Notes: a model not told the origin generated them from the sequence alone. Counted from the stretch's first letter, positions 42,943 through 52,716 are shown. The stretch is 64,000 nucleotides of DNA from Mesorhizobium mediterraneum (GCF_002284565.1 NZ_NPKI01000037.1:62001-126000); one strand, 5' to 3'. Numbers and translations are program-made.

Positions 42943-43932
42943 GTGATATCCCGAATCGACTTCAAAGCCAGCGATTCTGTACGAGCCGCGCTCTCGACCA
43001 TCGGACGCACGGAAGACCTGCGCTTTTCGCCGGACAATCGATTGCTGGCAATTGCTGGATACACGCGAGAGCGCTGTCTGATCCTGCGGGTCGACGTCGA
43101 AGCGGCGCCGAGCGGCCCACGAGTCACCGTCCATGATTTCATGGAGCTGACGTCGGAAAGCATGGGCGAGGTCCACGGTCTCGATTTCATCGATGACCGA
43201 ACCCTGGTGATTGCCAATCGTGATGGGCTGGTTGCGATATTTGCCTTGCCCTCGGGAGAGCCGGCCGGCCGCCAGTGCGACATTGTACCCATTCGCGAGA
43301 TCACGGGCGGGCTGTTTTGCAAGCTGAAAACGCCAGGGTCGGTCGCGGCCAGGCATGAGTCGCGTGGCCGAGTCAGCCTCCTGGTCTGCAACAATTACAG
43401 GGACCGGGTCACGCGGCATGTCGTCGACCGGTGGGGCTACCGCGCGTGGAAGAACCAGGCGCTTCTGAAGCGCGGCCTGAGCATACCCGATGGCATTGCG
43501 CTCAGTCATGATGGCCAATGGATCGCCGTCAGCAGCCACGGCACCAACGATGTGAAGCTCTACAACATGTCCGCGCGGCTGGGGCCGGATACCGAACCCG
43601 CCGGAATCCTGCAGAACGCCAATTACCCGCATGGCCTGCGTTTTACGGGCGATGACCGGCAGATCCTTGTCGCCGATGCAGGCAGCCCACTGCTTCACGT
43701 GTACGATCGCGACGCGGGCTGGAGCGGCAGCCGCACGCCCTCCCGCTCTGTTGCCGTCCTTGACGACGAGACTTTCGGGCGCGGCAGGGCCAGTGTCGAA
43801 GAAGGCGGCCCGAAGGGTCTCGACATCGATCGCTCGAACAGCGTTGTGGCGGTGACCTGCGAAGAGCAGACGCTGGCCTTCTTCTCGCTGACATCGATAA
43901 CCGGTCGACCACCGAAGTTTGAGCCCAGTTAA
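42943..43932 (+). CDS. Predicted beta-propeller protein of unknown function
   Basis: 329 aa from a GTG. Repeated blade-like elements: DLRFSPDNRLLAIAGYTR, GLDFIDDRTLVIANRDGLVAIF, GIALSHDGQWIAVSSHGTNDVKLY, GLRFTGDDRQILVADAGSPLLHVYD, each about 45-60 residues apart, typical of WD40/YncE-like propellers. No signal peptide is seen, so probably cytoplasmic. It may bind protein partners; I can give no role. Confidence 0.7.
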   Translation: MISRIDFKASDSVRAALSTIGRTEDLRFSPDNRLLAIAGYTRERCLILRVDVEAAPSGPRVTVHDFMELTSESMGEVHGLDFIDDRTLVIANRDGLVAIFALPSGEPAGRQCDIVPIREITGGLFCKLKTPGSVAARHESRGRVSLLVCNNYRDRVTRHVVDRWGYRAWKNQALLKRGLSIPDGIALSHDGQWIAVSSHGTNDVKLYNMSARLGPDTEPAGILQNANYPHGLRFTGDDRQILVADAGSPLLHVYDRDAGWSGSRTPSRSVAVLDDETFGRGRASVEEGGPKGLDIDRSNSVVAVTCEEQTLAFFSLTSITGRPPKFEPS

Positions 43933-44130
43933 TGCAAGTCATTGGTTTTGTTGCCGCTATTGCCGACGAGACCAAAAATTGACGCCAAGGCAGGGCCGCT
44001 CCATCCTTCGATGCGCCCGGAGAGAAAAGCCAGGCCGAATATCGAATGAGAGTGACGTATCGACACATCCGCGGTATGATCTTGGCACAGGGAGTTTTGG
44101 GGCCAACCCACCTACTTTTAGGAGGTTGCC

Positions 44131-44520
44131 ATGAGGCACCAAACACTGGACCAACTGCATACGGTGGCAAAGGTACACAGAGACCCAACACCTCCTGGAA
44201 TGGACCGAACCCAGCGTCTCGAACGTTGGTCAAAACTTCTCGAACGGCAGCCCAATCGGCTCCTTACCGCACTTACCGGGACCGAATATCGTTCGTCGCC
44301 CGAGCGCGACGTAATGCGTGGCGAAGGCTCGCCAATATCGGTTGCCTTCGACGATCCGATTCTGCGCGATGAGGGGTTGAAAGACGACACTTATGGCGAA
44401 GCAAAGCGTTTCTTCGAACTGACCGACGATCAGCTCCACGAAATCGTCTGCTACTGCCATGTGGGCGAGACGATGCAATCATCCCGGGCAGCGCTTTGCG
44501 TTCGTGATGCGATCGACTAA
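44131..44520 (+). CDS. Hypothetical soluble protein
   Basis: 129 aa with AGGAGG six bases ahead of the ATG, a near-perfect ribosome site. It is charged, with RTQRLERWSKLLERQP and later LTDDQLHEIVCYCHVGETM, and ends with CVRDAID. Sequence bias suggests a real gene. No family recognised. It lies between the propeller gene and a repeat. Confidence 0.7.
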   Translation: MRHQTLDQLHTVAKVHRDPTPPGMDRTQRLERWSKLLERQPNRLLTALTGTEYRSSPERDVMRGEGSPISVAFDDPILRDEGLKDDTYGEAKRFFELTDDQLHEIVCYCHVGETMQSSRAALCVRDAID

Positions 44521-44577
44521 CGGATGATCCACCAAGGTGAATGACTTTGGTGACAAGTCATATGCAGATTCAATTGT

Positions 44578-44623
44578 TTAGAGCGCGATCGAATGTAAAC
44601 CCACTTTACCGGTCGCGCTCTAA
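44578..44623. repeat. Mosaic repeat, short copy (family B)
   Basis: TTAGAGCGCGA (44578-44588) pairs with TCGCGCTCTAA (44613-44623). It is the stem-one part of the two-hairpin element at 17640 and 58052. Lies in the 453-base gap 44521-44973, which also carries a family A copy. A small frame at 44653-44771 has no ribosome site. Confidence 0.7.
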
Positions 44624-44853
44624 TGACGGCATAAATTACGGCTACCTTGCTATGAGCGGTTCGCGCCGAACGACGGTGGCTGAGCAGTTGACGCCGAATG
44701 CGAGAAGGCGCCGCCGTCTCGCCAGGGATTCCGTTGTTGCAGACCGCCAGAAGCAAGAAACGCAGCGGTGACATGCATAACGCATTGAATTAACTTTGAA
44801 CCATTTAACCCGCCCTTAAATCGCCGCATCTACTCTCCACCCCGGACGCCATG

Positions 44854-44892
44854 GAGCGACGTGCGACCGTTCGGACGCACAGAGTACGCTCT
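44854..44892. repeat. GACGTGCGTCC repeat, full copy (family A)
   Basis: GAGCGACGTGCG / CGCAC-AGAGTACGCTCT palindrome, forward orientation, 82 bases upstream of the penicillin-binding protein gene. A second hairpin (CCGAAAATCG at 44914-44923 with 44928-44936) follows, so the leader of the gene is strongly structured. Confidence 0.75.
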
Positions 44893-44973
44893 TGAAGCTT
44901 CGCATCGTGCTTTCCGAAAATCGATTCCGATTTCGGGCCGATGCGATAGGCATCGGGATAGACAGCACAGCGC

Positions 44974-47229
44974 ATGGCGAACCGCAGAGACAGCCGCATC
45001 GAACCCAGCTTCGAGGGACCGCCACGGGCGAAATCCTCGGCCGGTTTTTCGGTGAGCGAGGAGGATCGCGTCGTGCCGAGCAACCGGAAGACCTCTGCAA
45101 AGCGCCAATCGGCCAAGACAAAATCGTCGCGTCGCGGACGCGGCAAAAGCCGGCGCGGTCTGTTCGGCGTGCTCGGCCGGTTGTTCTACTGGTGCTTCGT
45201 GCTGGCCATCTGGGGCGGGATCGCGACTGCCGGCATCGTCGTCTACTACGGTGCGAAAATGCCGGCGGCCACCACCTGGGCCATTCCCGACCGCGCGCCC
45301 AATATCAGGATCGTCTCCGTCGATGGAAAGCTGCTCGCCAATCGCGGCATGAGCGGCGGCGAAGCCGTCGGCCTGCATGAAATGTCGACCTATATTCCCG
45401 AGGCTGTCATCGCCATCGAAGATCGCCGCTTCTATTCGCATTTGGGCATCGATCCGATTGGTCTGTCCAGAGCCATGGTGGCCAACGTTGTCGGCGGGCG
45501 TTTTTCGCAGGGCGGCTCGACGCTGACCCAGCAATTGGCGAAGAACCTGTTCCTGACACCCGATCGCACGCTGGAACGCAAGGTGCAGGAAGTGCTTTTG
45601 GCGCTGTGGCTCGAGCACAAGCACACCAAGGACCAGATCCTCGAAATGTATCTCAACCGGGTCTATTTCGGCTCCGGCGCCTATGGTGTCGAAGCGGCCT
45701 CGCGCCGCTATTTCGGCAAGAGCGCGCGCGATGTCACGCTGCCCGAGGCCGCACTTCTCGCTGGCCTGTTGAAGGCGCCGTCGCGACTGTCTCCGGCGCG
45801 TGACCCGAAGGCGGCCGAGCAGCGCTCGCAGCTCGTTCTTGCCGCCATGCGCGACGAAGGCAAGATCAGCGCCAAGGAACTGACCACGGCGATGAGCGCA
45901 CCAGCGACGCGGGTGGCATCCTACTGGACGGGCTCGGAAAACTATGTCGCCGACACAATCGTGGAAGAACTGCCCGACCTGATCGGCGATGTGCGCAGCG
46001 ACATCATAGTCGACACCACCGTCGACCTCACGCTGCAGAAGCTCGCCGAACAATCGATCCGCCGGCTGATCGACGGGAGCGGCAAGAAGCTCAATGCCAG
46101 CCAGGGTGTGCTGGTGTCGATCGACAATTCCGGCGCGGTGCGTGCCATGGTCGGCGGCTATGATTATTCGACCAGCCAGTTCGACCGTGCCTCGGAGGCG
46201 CGCCGCCAGCCGGGCTCGGCGTTCAAGCCCTTTGTTTACATGGCGGCACTGGAGGCCGGCCGCACGCCCGACAGCGTGCGCAATGACGCGCCGATCAGAA
46301 TAGGCAAATGGACGCCAACCAATTACGGCGGCAAGTATTTCGGCAAGGTGACGCTGGCGACGGCGCTGGCGAAGTCGCTGAACTCGGTGGCCGCCCAGCT
46401 GACCATGGAAGTCGGACCTGACGCCGTGGTCGAGGCGGCGCATCGCATGGGCATCCAGTCCGACCTCACGGCCAACACCTCGATCGCGCTCGGCACATCT
46501 GAAGTGACGCCGCTGGAATTGACGTCGGCCTATGTCCCCTTCGCCAATGGCGGCTACCGGCCGGAGGTCCATTTCATCCGCCGCGTGACGACAACCGGCG
46601 GCAAGGTGCTCTACGACAACAATGGCGGCGGCGCCCCGCGCGTCGTCAAGCCCGAGATCGTCGGTATGATGAACTCGATGATGACCGGCACGGTCGAAAT
46701 CGGCACTGCCAGGAAGGCGGCCTTTGCCTGGCCGGCAGCCGGCAAGACCGGCACCAGCCAGAATTCGCGCGATGCTTGGTTCATCGGCTATACCGCCAAT
46801 CTCACCACCGGCGTCTGGTTCGGCAATGACGATGGCAGCCCGATGAAGAAGGTCACCGGCGGCGCGCTGCCGGCGCAGGCCTGGCATGAGTTCATGGTCG
46901 CTGCGCATGAAGGCGTGCCGGTGCGGCCGCTGCCTGGAACTTGGCGGTCGACGCCTGCGGATACGATCGTGCAGGACGAAATACCGTCCAACACGGCGCA
47001 ACCGGCGCCGGTGCCGTCCGCTTCGGTTGGCCAATCCGCGCCGTCCGCCCAAAAAGCGTCATCGCCTCGCGCTGTGCGTCCCGCCGAAACGATCGATGGC
47101 GGCGGCTTCGGCATCCCGGGCGGTGACAGCGCCACCGCATCGATCAAGCGCCCGGTGCCGCCGGGCGATGTCGGCGGCCCGGTCAAGAAGCGGCAGACCT
47201 CGATCCTCGACATCCTCACCGGCGGCTGA
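44974..47229 (+). CDS. Class A penicillin-binding protein (PBP1-type)
   Basis: 751 aa, bifunctional. A basic cytoplasmic N-terminus (about 1-62), one transmembrane segment (about 68-92), then a glycosyltransferase domain with EDRRFYSHLGIDP, GGSTLTQQLAKNLFL and MYLNRVYFG. The transpeptidase has SxxK in GSAFKP, SxN in KSLNS and KTGTS. It ends with a Pro/Ser-rich tail of about 90 residues. Polymerises and cross-links peptidoglycan in the periplasm. Mosaic repeats stand on both sides of the gene. Confidence 0.95.
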   Translation: MANRRDSRIEPSFEGPPRAKSSAGFSVSEEDRVVPSNRKTSAKRQSAKTKSSRRGRGKSRRGLFGVLGRLFYWCFVLAIWGGIATAGIVVYYGAKMPAATTWAIPDRAPNIRIVSVDGKLLANRGMSGGEAVGLHEMSTYIPEAVIAIEDRRFYSHLGIDPIGLSRAMVANVVGGRFSQGGSTLTQQLAKNLFLTPDRTLERKVQEVLLALWLEHKHTKDQILEMYLNRVYFGSGAYGVEAASRRYFGKSARDVTLPEAALLAGLLKAPSRLSPARDPKAAEQRSQLVLAAMRDEGKISAKELTTAMSAPATRVASYWTGSENYVADTIVEELPDLIGDVRSDIIVDTTVDLTLQKLAEQSIRRLIDGSGKKLNASQGVLVSIDNSGAVRAMVGGYDYSTSQFDRASEARRQPGSAFKPFVYMAALEAGRTPDSVRNDAPIRIGKWTPTNYGGKYFGKVTLATALAKSLNSVAAQLTMEVGPDAVVEAAHRMGIQSDLTANTSIALGTSEVTPLELTSAYVPFANGGYRPEVHFIRRVTTTGGKVLYDNNGGGAPRVVKPEIVGMMNSMMTGTVEIGTARKAAFAWPAAGKTGTSQNSRDAWFIGYTANLTTGVWFGNDDGSPMKKVTGGALPAQAWHEFMVAAHEGVPVRPLPGTWRSTPADTIVQDEIPSNTAQPAPVPSASVGQSAPSAQKASSPRAVRPAETIDGGGFGIPGGDSATASIKRPVPPGDVGGPVKKRQTSILDILTGG

Positions 47230-47278
47230 CCCCTCGTCATCGCTGCCGTGTTCCGCTACATCTCCGGGTTAAAAGTGC

Positions 47279-47320
47279 TAGAGCGTACTTTGTGCGTCCA
47301 AAGGGACGCACGTCGCCCTA
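47279..47320. repeat. GACGTGCGTCC repeat, reversed copy (family A)
   Basis: TAGAGCGTACTTTGTGCGTCC followed by GGACGCACGTCGCCCTA: the family A palindrome in opposite orientation to 44854, just after the penicillin-binding protein stop. May act as a transcription stop before the SDR gene. Confidence 0.75.
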
Positions 47321-47332
47321 GAGAGATCGCGA

Positions 47333-48085
47333 ATGGCCGAAACCGACACCAGAAAGACAATCGTGCTGACCGGCGCCAGCCGCGGCATCGGCCATGCCAC
47401 GGTCAAGCGCTTTTCGCGCGAAGGCTGGCGCGTCATCACCTGCTCGCGCCAGGCCTTTGCCGAGGACTGCCCGTGGCCGGCCGGTCCGGAAGACCACATC
47501 AAGGTCGATCTCGCCGACCAGGAGGATGTCGGCATCGCGATCTCGGAAATCCGCCATCGGCTGGAGGCGCATGGCGGCCAGCTTCATGCGTTGGTCAACA
47601 ATGCCGGCATCTCGCCGAAGCTCAAGGACGGCAACAGCCGCATGAATTCGATCGACACGCCGATGCATGTCTGGCGCGACGTATTCCAGGTCAATTTCTT
47701 CGCGCCGATCATGCTGGCGCGAGGATTGTTTAGGGAATTGGCATCGGCCAAAGGCTCGATCGTCAACGTCACCTCGATCGCCGGCACCCGCGTGCATCCC
47801 TTCGCCGGCACCGCCTATGCGACGTCGAAGGCCGCGCTCGGCTCGCTGACGCGCGAAATGGCGCATGATTTCGGCCCGCACGGCATCCGCGTCAACGCCA
47901 TTGCACCCGGCGAGATCGACACGGCGATCCTGTCGCCGGGCACCGAAAAGATCGTCGAGACGATTCCGCTGCGGCGGCTGGGCACCACGGCAGAAGTCGC
48001 CGACATCATCTTCTTCCTGTGCTCGCAGCAGGCTTCCTATGTGACGGGCTCGGAAATCCACATCAATGGCGGCCAGCACGTGTGA
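47333..48085 (+). CDS. Short-chain dehydrogenase/reductase
   Basis: 250-aa classical SDR: TGASRGIG at the N-terminus, NNAG in ALVNNAGISP, Ser in VNVTSIAG, YATSK active-site motif, and the C-terminal YVTGSEIHINGGQHV typical of FabG-like enzymes. Cofactor and substrate not determined. Convergent with the MDR gene 20 bases beyond. Confidence 0.9.
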   Translation: MAETDTRKTIVLTGASRGIGHATVKRFSREGWRVITCSRQAFAEDCPWPAGPEDHIKVDLADQEDVGIAISEIRHRLEAHGGQLHALVNNAGISPKLKDGNSRMNSIDTPMHVWRDVFQVNFFAPIMLARGLFRELASAKGSIVNVTSIAGTRVHPFAGTAYATSKAALGSLTREMAHDFGPHGIRVNAIAPGEIDTAILSPGTEKIVETIPLRRLGTTAEVADIIFFLCSQQASYVTGSEIHINGGQHV

Positions 48086-48105
48086 GACTTGAGGCTAAGG
48101 ACTGC

Positions 48106-49026
48106 TCATCCGGTTATGGTGAGAACAGCCTTGCCGCTGATGCTGCGCCGTCGCAGTGCGTCCAGGGTTTGGGCGATGTCTGTCCACTGCACGGTCAAGG
48201 CCACGCGGGTTTCTAGCCGGCCAGCCGCGACCAGAGCGAGCAGCGAGGCGATGTCCGCGCCAATGCCCGGGCCAGAGGCGTAGTAGGCGAAAGTCTGAAG
48301 CCTCGCCCCCTCGTGACCCGGAACGAACTGACGGAATCCAACTGATGTGAGTTCGCCGCTGCTCGAACCGAACATGACGATGATCCCGCCAGGTGTGACA
48401 CGTTCGATCGCGTGTGCGAGGCTTTCACCGCCGACTGACTCAGTGATCAGCGAAAACGGCCCCTCAGCCAATTCGATCGACTCGACAACTTGCTCGGCTC
48501 CAAGGCCGCGGAGATCGTCAGCATGCCGGGCGGCGGCGATCGCGGTCACAGACGCGCCCTGCTGACGGGCGATCTGGATCTGGAAACGACCGACCGCGCC
48601 GCTTGCGCCGGTGATTAGGATCTGCTGGCCGGCCAGGTCGCCGCCATGGCGCAAAGTCCTTAGCGCCGTCGTGCCCGCGACCGGAAGCGTGGCTGCGGAA
48701 ACGAAGCTGACTCCATCCGGCAGGACGGCGAGACGATCGGTTGAAACGGCAACACGTTCGGCCCAGCCGGCCTGGTCGACCAAAGCCGCAACCCGGTTGC
48801 CCACGGCTGGCCCGGAGCCATCGGCTGCTGCCCGTTCGACAACCCCAACGATGTCCTGGCCGGGTATCCAGCCGTTCGGACGTATGGTGAGCAGGCGCAG
48901 CTCGCCGCGGTTCAACGAGGTTGCGTGGACCGAGACAAGCGCCTCGTTTGCGAGGGGCTGAGGTTCCTCGGACTCGGCGAACCTCAGCCCGGTGGCGCTG
49001 TCGGGAGACGTGACTAGGGCGAGCAT
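48106..49026 (-). CDS. Zinc-independent quinone oxidoreductase-like MDR
   Basis: 306 aa of the medium-chain reductase family. The N-terminal GroES-like domain (VSVHATSLNRGEL, PGQDIVGVVERAA) lacks zinc ligands; the NADPH site is ITGASGAVGRFQIQIA. Resembles quinone oxidoreductases and zeta-crystallins. Divergent from an AraC gene, so probably regulated by it. Possible substrates are quinones or enones. Confidence 0.88.
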   Translation of the reverse strand: MLALVTSPDSATGLRFAESEEPQPLANEALVSVHATSLNRGELRLLTIRPNGWIPGQDIVGVVERAAADGSGPAVGNRVAALVDQAGWAERVAVSTDRLAVLPDGVSFVSAATLPVAGTTALRTLRHGGDLAGQQILITGASGAVGRFQIQIARQQGASVTAIAAARHADDLRGLGAEQVVESIELAEGPFSLITESVGGESLAHAIERVTPGGIIVMFGSSSGELTSVGFRQFVPGHEGARLQTFAYYASGPGIGADIASLLALVAAGRLETRVALTVQWTDIAQTLDALRRRSISGKAVLTITG

Positions 49027-49269
49027 GGGGATCGTACCTTCTTACTGGTTTGTGGACGCCAGCTTCCTCCTGGAAAGCACGGCAAGCTGGCCCACTCAGA
49101 ATACTCATCGAGATCGCAAGTCATGCCGGCGATGGGCGCGCGCGCAGCGTCAACGCGATCAACTGCTGCCTGCCATATTTTTGACCGGGGGGCGCAAACC
49201 GAAGCCTATCGACTTTCCCGGTTAAAGAATTTAGCTATCATGGCGTTTAATCGCTAAAAGCCGTCAATC

Positions 49270-50079
49270 ATGAGACAGCCTCTTCGCTGGCCCTGGCCCG
49301 ATCTCGATGTGGATGATGTGCTCGCGCCGGCGATTGCGGTGCGCGTTGACGTCACCGAAACCAGAGCGGAGGTGCCCGTCCATCGGCACCGCAAAGGCCA
49401 ACTCGTCTTCGCGCTCGGAGGCGGCGTCACATGCCACGTTCCAAGCGGCCTATGGATGGTCCCGCCTCATTGCGGGGTCTGGATTCCCGGCGACATGGAG
49501 CACAGCAATGTTGCGACGGCCAACGCCCTAATTTTTTTCGTGTACGTTGAGCCGGAAGCCGCCGATCTGCCGGACCGGTGCTGCACCCTTTCGATCTCGC
49601 CGCTGCTCCGCGAACTGATCATCGAGCTGTCTGATGGCGTGCAGGACGACCACGCGAGGGATGAGCTTTTGACCAAGATCCTGCTGACCGAATTGCCGCG
49701 TATGCCTGTCCAGCGGCTGCATCTGCCGATTTCATCCGAGCCACGCTTGAGGAGGATCGCCGAAGCGTTGGCGCAAGACCCTGCCGACCGTAGCACATTG
49801 GCGGAATGGGCCAACCGCGTCGCGCTCAGCGAGAGCAGTCTCGCTCGCCTCGTGGTTAAGGAGACAGGGCTGAGCTTCGGGCGCTGGCGCCAGCAATTGC
49901 ACTTGATCGTCGCAATTCGAGAACTGGCCTCCGGTGCCAGCGTCCAGCAGGTCTCGGGTGATCTCGGCTATGGTTCCGTCACGGCCTTCATCACCATGTT
50001 CAAGAAGGCGCTTGGGAAGCCGCCGGCAAAATACCTCGGCAGTATCACTCAAAATGGTGGCTCTGCATTCGTGGCGTGA
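49270..50079 (+). CDS. AraC-family regulator with cupin sensor
   Basis: 269 aa. An N-terminal cupin (HRHRKGQLVFALGGGVTCHVP, then HCGVWIPGDMEHSN, residues about 38-80) and a C-terminal pair of AraC helix-turn-helices (LAEWANRVALSESSLARLVVKETGLSFGRW and VSGDLGYGSVTAFITMFKKALGKPP). The 243-base divergent gap to the MDR gene should carry shared regulation. Confidence 0.92.
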   Translation: MRQPLRWPWPDLDVDDVLAPAIAVRVDVTETRAEVPVHRHRKGQLVFALGGGVTCHVPSGLWMVPPHCGVWIPGDMEHSNVATANALIFFVYVEPEAADLPDRCCTLSISPLLRELIIELSDGVQDDHARDELLTKILLTELPRMPVQRLHLPISSEPRLRRIAEALAQDPADRSTLAEWANRVALSESSLARLVVKETGLSFGRWRQQLHLIVAIRELASGASVQQVSGDLGYGSVTAFITMFKKALGKPPAKYLGSITQNGGSAFVA

Positions 50080-50168
50080 TCAACTCGCTGCGGGCGGAGA
50101 TCGACTGTGCGATCTTCCGCCGGCCATCGGCCAGTGGCGACCAGTACGCATGATCGTGCAGGATCGGC

Positions 50169-51941
50169 TCAGGCAGCGGACGGTTCAGCCGCCTCTGGCT
50201 TGTGACCAAGCACCACTTCGACGATACCACGGGCGATCTCGCGCTCGCCCATGATCACCGTGTCGGCACCGAGCCCTTTGAGATGCTCGACCTCGGCATC
50301 GGAGTGGGCGCGGGCGATGACGTTGATCTTCGGGTTGGCGGCGCGGGCGCGCAGCACGATCTGTCCCGCCTCGAAGGCATTGGGGATGGCGAGGATCAGC
50401 CGCTTCGCGCCCTCGGGATTGGCAGCGGCGAACACCTCGCTGTTCGCGGCGTTGCCGGACACGGTCTCGGTGCCGTCATCCCTGAGCTTCGCCAGCGTCT
50501 TGTCGGCATCCTCGATGACGAGGAAGGGCAGGGCGGCCTCCTTCAATGATGCGCCGACGAGGCTGCCGACACGGCCGTAGCCGACCAGGATTGAATGGCC
50601 GGTAAGCGCTGTCCTGGGCGGCGGCCCGTCCTCTTTCACCGGTGCCGCAACCGAAGCCAACTGGCCTGGCTCCGTCGCGGGGCCAATCGGCTTTGCCTCG
50701 TCGAGCGGCGCCGTCTTGCCGGCGCGCCTTTCCAGCCACGGTTTCATCCAGTCGACGGCAAGGAACATCAGCGGGTTGAGAACGATCGACAGGATAGCGC
50801 CGGCGAGGATGAGGTCGCGTCCTTGTTCGGGCAGCAGCTTCAGCCCGACGCCGAGCTCGGCCAGGATGAACGAGAATTCGCCGATCTGGGCAAGGCTTGC
50901 CGAAATCATCAGCGCGGTCGGTATCGGATAGCGGAAGGCGACGACGATGACGAAGGCGGCCAGCGATTTGCCGATGACAATGATGGCCAGTGTCGCCAGG
51001 ACCGGCCAGCCATTGCTGATCAGGCTGAACGGGTCGAACAGCATGCCGACCGAAACGAAGAACAGCACGGAAAAAGCGTCGCGCAGCGGCAGCGATTCCT
51101 CGGCCGCCCGATGGCTGAGTTCGGATTCACTCATGATCATGCCAGCGAAGAACGCGCCCAGCGCCAGCGAGACGCCGAATAGCTTGGCCGCGCCGAAGGC
51201 GACGCCGAGCGCGATGGCAAGCACCGCCAGCCGGAACAATTCACGCGACCCGGTGTGGGCGACGTAGTGCAGGATCCAGGGGATGACCCGGCGGCCGACC
51301 ACCAGCATAACGACGACAAAGGCCGCGACCTTGGCCAGCGTGACGCCAACGACGCCCCAGATGCCGTAGCTGGCCGGCAGCAGGCTGCTATGGGCCTCCA
51401 CTTGCTGCTGGCCGCCCAGCACGCCAGCCAACGCCGGCAAGAGCACCAACGCCAGCACCATCGCCAGGTCCTCGACGATCAGCCAGCCGACGGCGATGCG
51501 GCCGCGCTCGGTCTCGATCAGCCGCCGTTCCTGCAAGGCACGCAACAGCACCACGGTCGAGGCGACGGAAAGCGCCAGCCCGAACACCAGTCCAGCGCCC
51601 ATCGACCAGCCGAGCATCCAGGCAAGAATGGCGCCGAACGCTGTCGCGAAGCCGATCTGCACGATGGCGCCGGGCACGGCGATGGCGCGGACCGACAACA
51701 AATCCTTCAACGAGAAATGCAGGCCGACGCCGAACATCAACAGGATCACGCCGATCTCGGCGAGTTCATTGGCGAGGCCGGCATCGGCGACGAAGCCCGG
51801 CGTGTTCGGCCCGACCAGCACGCCGGCGATGAGGTAACCGACCAGCGGCGGGATGCGGAAGCGATTGGCAATTGCGCCGAAGACGAAAGCCAGCCCCAGA
51901 CCGGCGACGATGGTGGCGATAAGGGGCGTGTCATGCGGCAT
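50169..51941 (-). CDS. YbaL/Kef-type cation:proton antiporter (CPA2) with TrkA-N domain
   Basis: 590 aa. Eleven or twelve hydrophobic segments at residues 1-400 (VGYLIAGVLVGPNTPGF, EIGVILLMFGVGLHFS, SLALGAFFAGMIMSESE), then a RCK/TrkA-N NAD-binding domain near residue 445 (GHSILVGYGRVGSLVGASLKE). Exchanges K+ or Na+ for protons; in this family a glutathione or NAD state may gate transport. Monocistronic. Confidence 0.92.
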   Translation of the reverse strand: MPHDTPLIATIVAGLGLAFVFGAIANRFRIPPLVGYLIAGVLVGPNTPGFVADAGLANELAEIGVILLMFGVGLHFSLKDLLSVRAIAVPGAIVQIGFATAFGAILAWMLGWSMGAGLVFGLALSVASTVVLLRALQERRLIETERGRIAVGWLIVEDLAMVLALVLLPALAGVLGGQQQVEAHSSLLPASYGIWGVVGVTLAKVAAFVVVMLVVGRRVIPWILHYVAHTGSRELFRLAVLAIALGVAFGAAKLFGVSLALGAFFAGMIMSESELSHRAAEESLPLRDAFSVLFFVSVGMLFDPFSLISNGWPVLATLAIIVIGKSLAAFVIVVAFRYPIPTALMISASLAQIGEFSFILAELGVGLKLLPEQGRDLILAGAILSIVLNPLMFLAVDWMKPWLERRAGKTAPLDEAKPIGPATEPGQLASVAAPVKEDGPPPRTALTGHSILVGYGRVGSLVGASLKEAALPFLVIEDADKTLAKLRDDGTETVSGNAANSEVFAAANPEGAKRLILAIPNAFEAGQIVLRARAANPKINVIARAHSDAEVEHLKGLGADTVIMGEREIARGIVEVVLGHKPEAAEPSAA

Positions 51942-52147
51942 GGTCTATGGAGCGCCTTTCAAAAATCACGATGTCGGATATGCGCCGCCAAAAGAAGCCG
52001 CCGCTTTGGCAATATGGGGGCTTGGGTGGCCGCGAGGCAACCCACAATGCCATGAAATCGATGACAAGAATGGCAGAAGGCAAGCCGCCTCGAGGCTGGC
52101 AATGGTTGCTGCAAAAAGGAGAAGGCTTGCGCGGCTGATGCCTGCGA

Positions 52148-52597
52148 TCAGGCCGCCTGCAGCAGGTTCTCGATATCGACGATGGTGTGGTTGGTCAGTG
52201 TCTTCGGAATTTCCACTGTGATCTTCTCGGCAACTTCCTTGTGTAGTTTTCGGCGCATGTCGCCCAGCACCTGCGGCGGTGCGATCAGCACCATTTCCTT
52301 GAAGGCGCCGCGGTGCGCAAGCTTGTACAGCCGCTCGGCAATTTCGTCGGCGAAACGCTCCTTGCCGAGGCGATGCCAGTCAGTGTCCTCGACTGCGCTG
52401 CGGTGGACGGAAGGGCCGTCGCTGTAGCGGCCGGGGCGGTCCGAACCCTGCTCTCGCGTCGCCGGATTTGCCTGCTCCATCTCCTGCACGACCTGGAGGT
52501 CGGGATATTGGGTGTCGCCACGGTTCTCGAGGAACAGCGCCTTCTCGCCGTCGGCCACCACGATCCACAGTCCGCGTTTCAGCTTGAGGTTGTTCAC
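52148..52597 (-). CDS. Host attachment protein (Agrobacterium attachment-like)
   Basis: 149 aa from a GTG at 52597 with GGAG six bases upstream; an ATG at 52624 is in frame but less likely. Motifs of the family: LWIVVADGEKALFLENRGD at the N-terminus, DTDWHRLGKERFADEIAERL, and LIAPPQVLGDMRRKLH. Family members resemble the archaeal release factor-like baeRF fold and are linked with stress and attachment to plants; role unproven. An EcfG-like promoter is upstream. Confidence 0.9.
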   Translation of the reverse strand: MNNLKLKRGLWIVVADGEKALFLENRGDTQYPDLQVVQEMEQANPATREQGSDRPGRYSDGPSVHRSAVEDTDWHRLGKERFADEIAERLYKLAHRGAFKEMVLIAPPQVLGDMRRKLHKEVAEKITVEIPKTLTNHTIVDIENLLQAA

Positions 52598-52690
52598 GGA
52601 GCGCTCCTTTTTCCTGTTTTTCATGGTTTTCTAGGCCCTTCTCTGGAGCCATTGCCGCAGCTGAACAGCCAGGCTCGGATTCGCAGGGCA

Positions 52691-52716
52691 AACGCGCGTC
52701 GAGGCAGGAATGTTCC
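52691..52716 (-). promoter_or_regulatory. EcfG-type promoter for the host attachment gene
   Basis: On the minus strand GGAAC (52716-52712), a 17-base spacer, then CGTT (52694-52691). Transcription would begin about 52684, giving an 87-base leader to the GTG at 52597. Matches the general stress consensus. Confidence 0.65.

Noticed and set aside
44653..44771. Arg-rich 39-codon frame before the penicillin-binding protein
   Set aside because: No ribosome site and lies among repeats.
51971..52138. Basic 55-codon frame between the antiporter and the attachment gene
   Set aside because: Could be a small protein, but I see no ribosome site and no similarity to support it.
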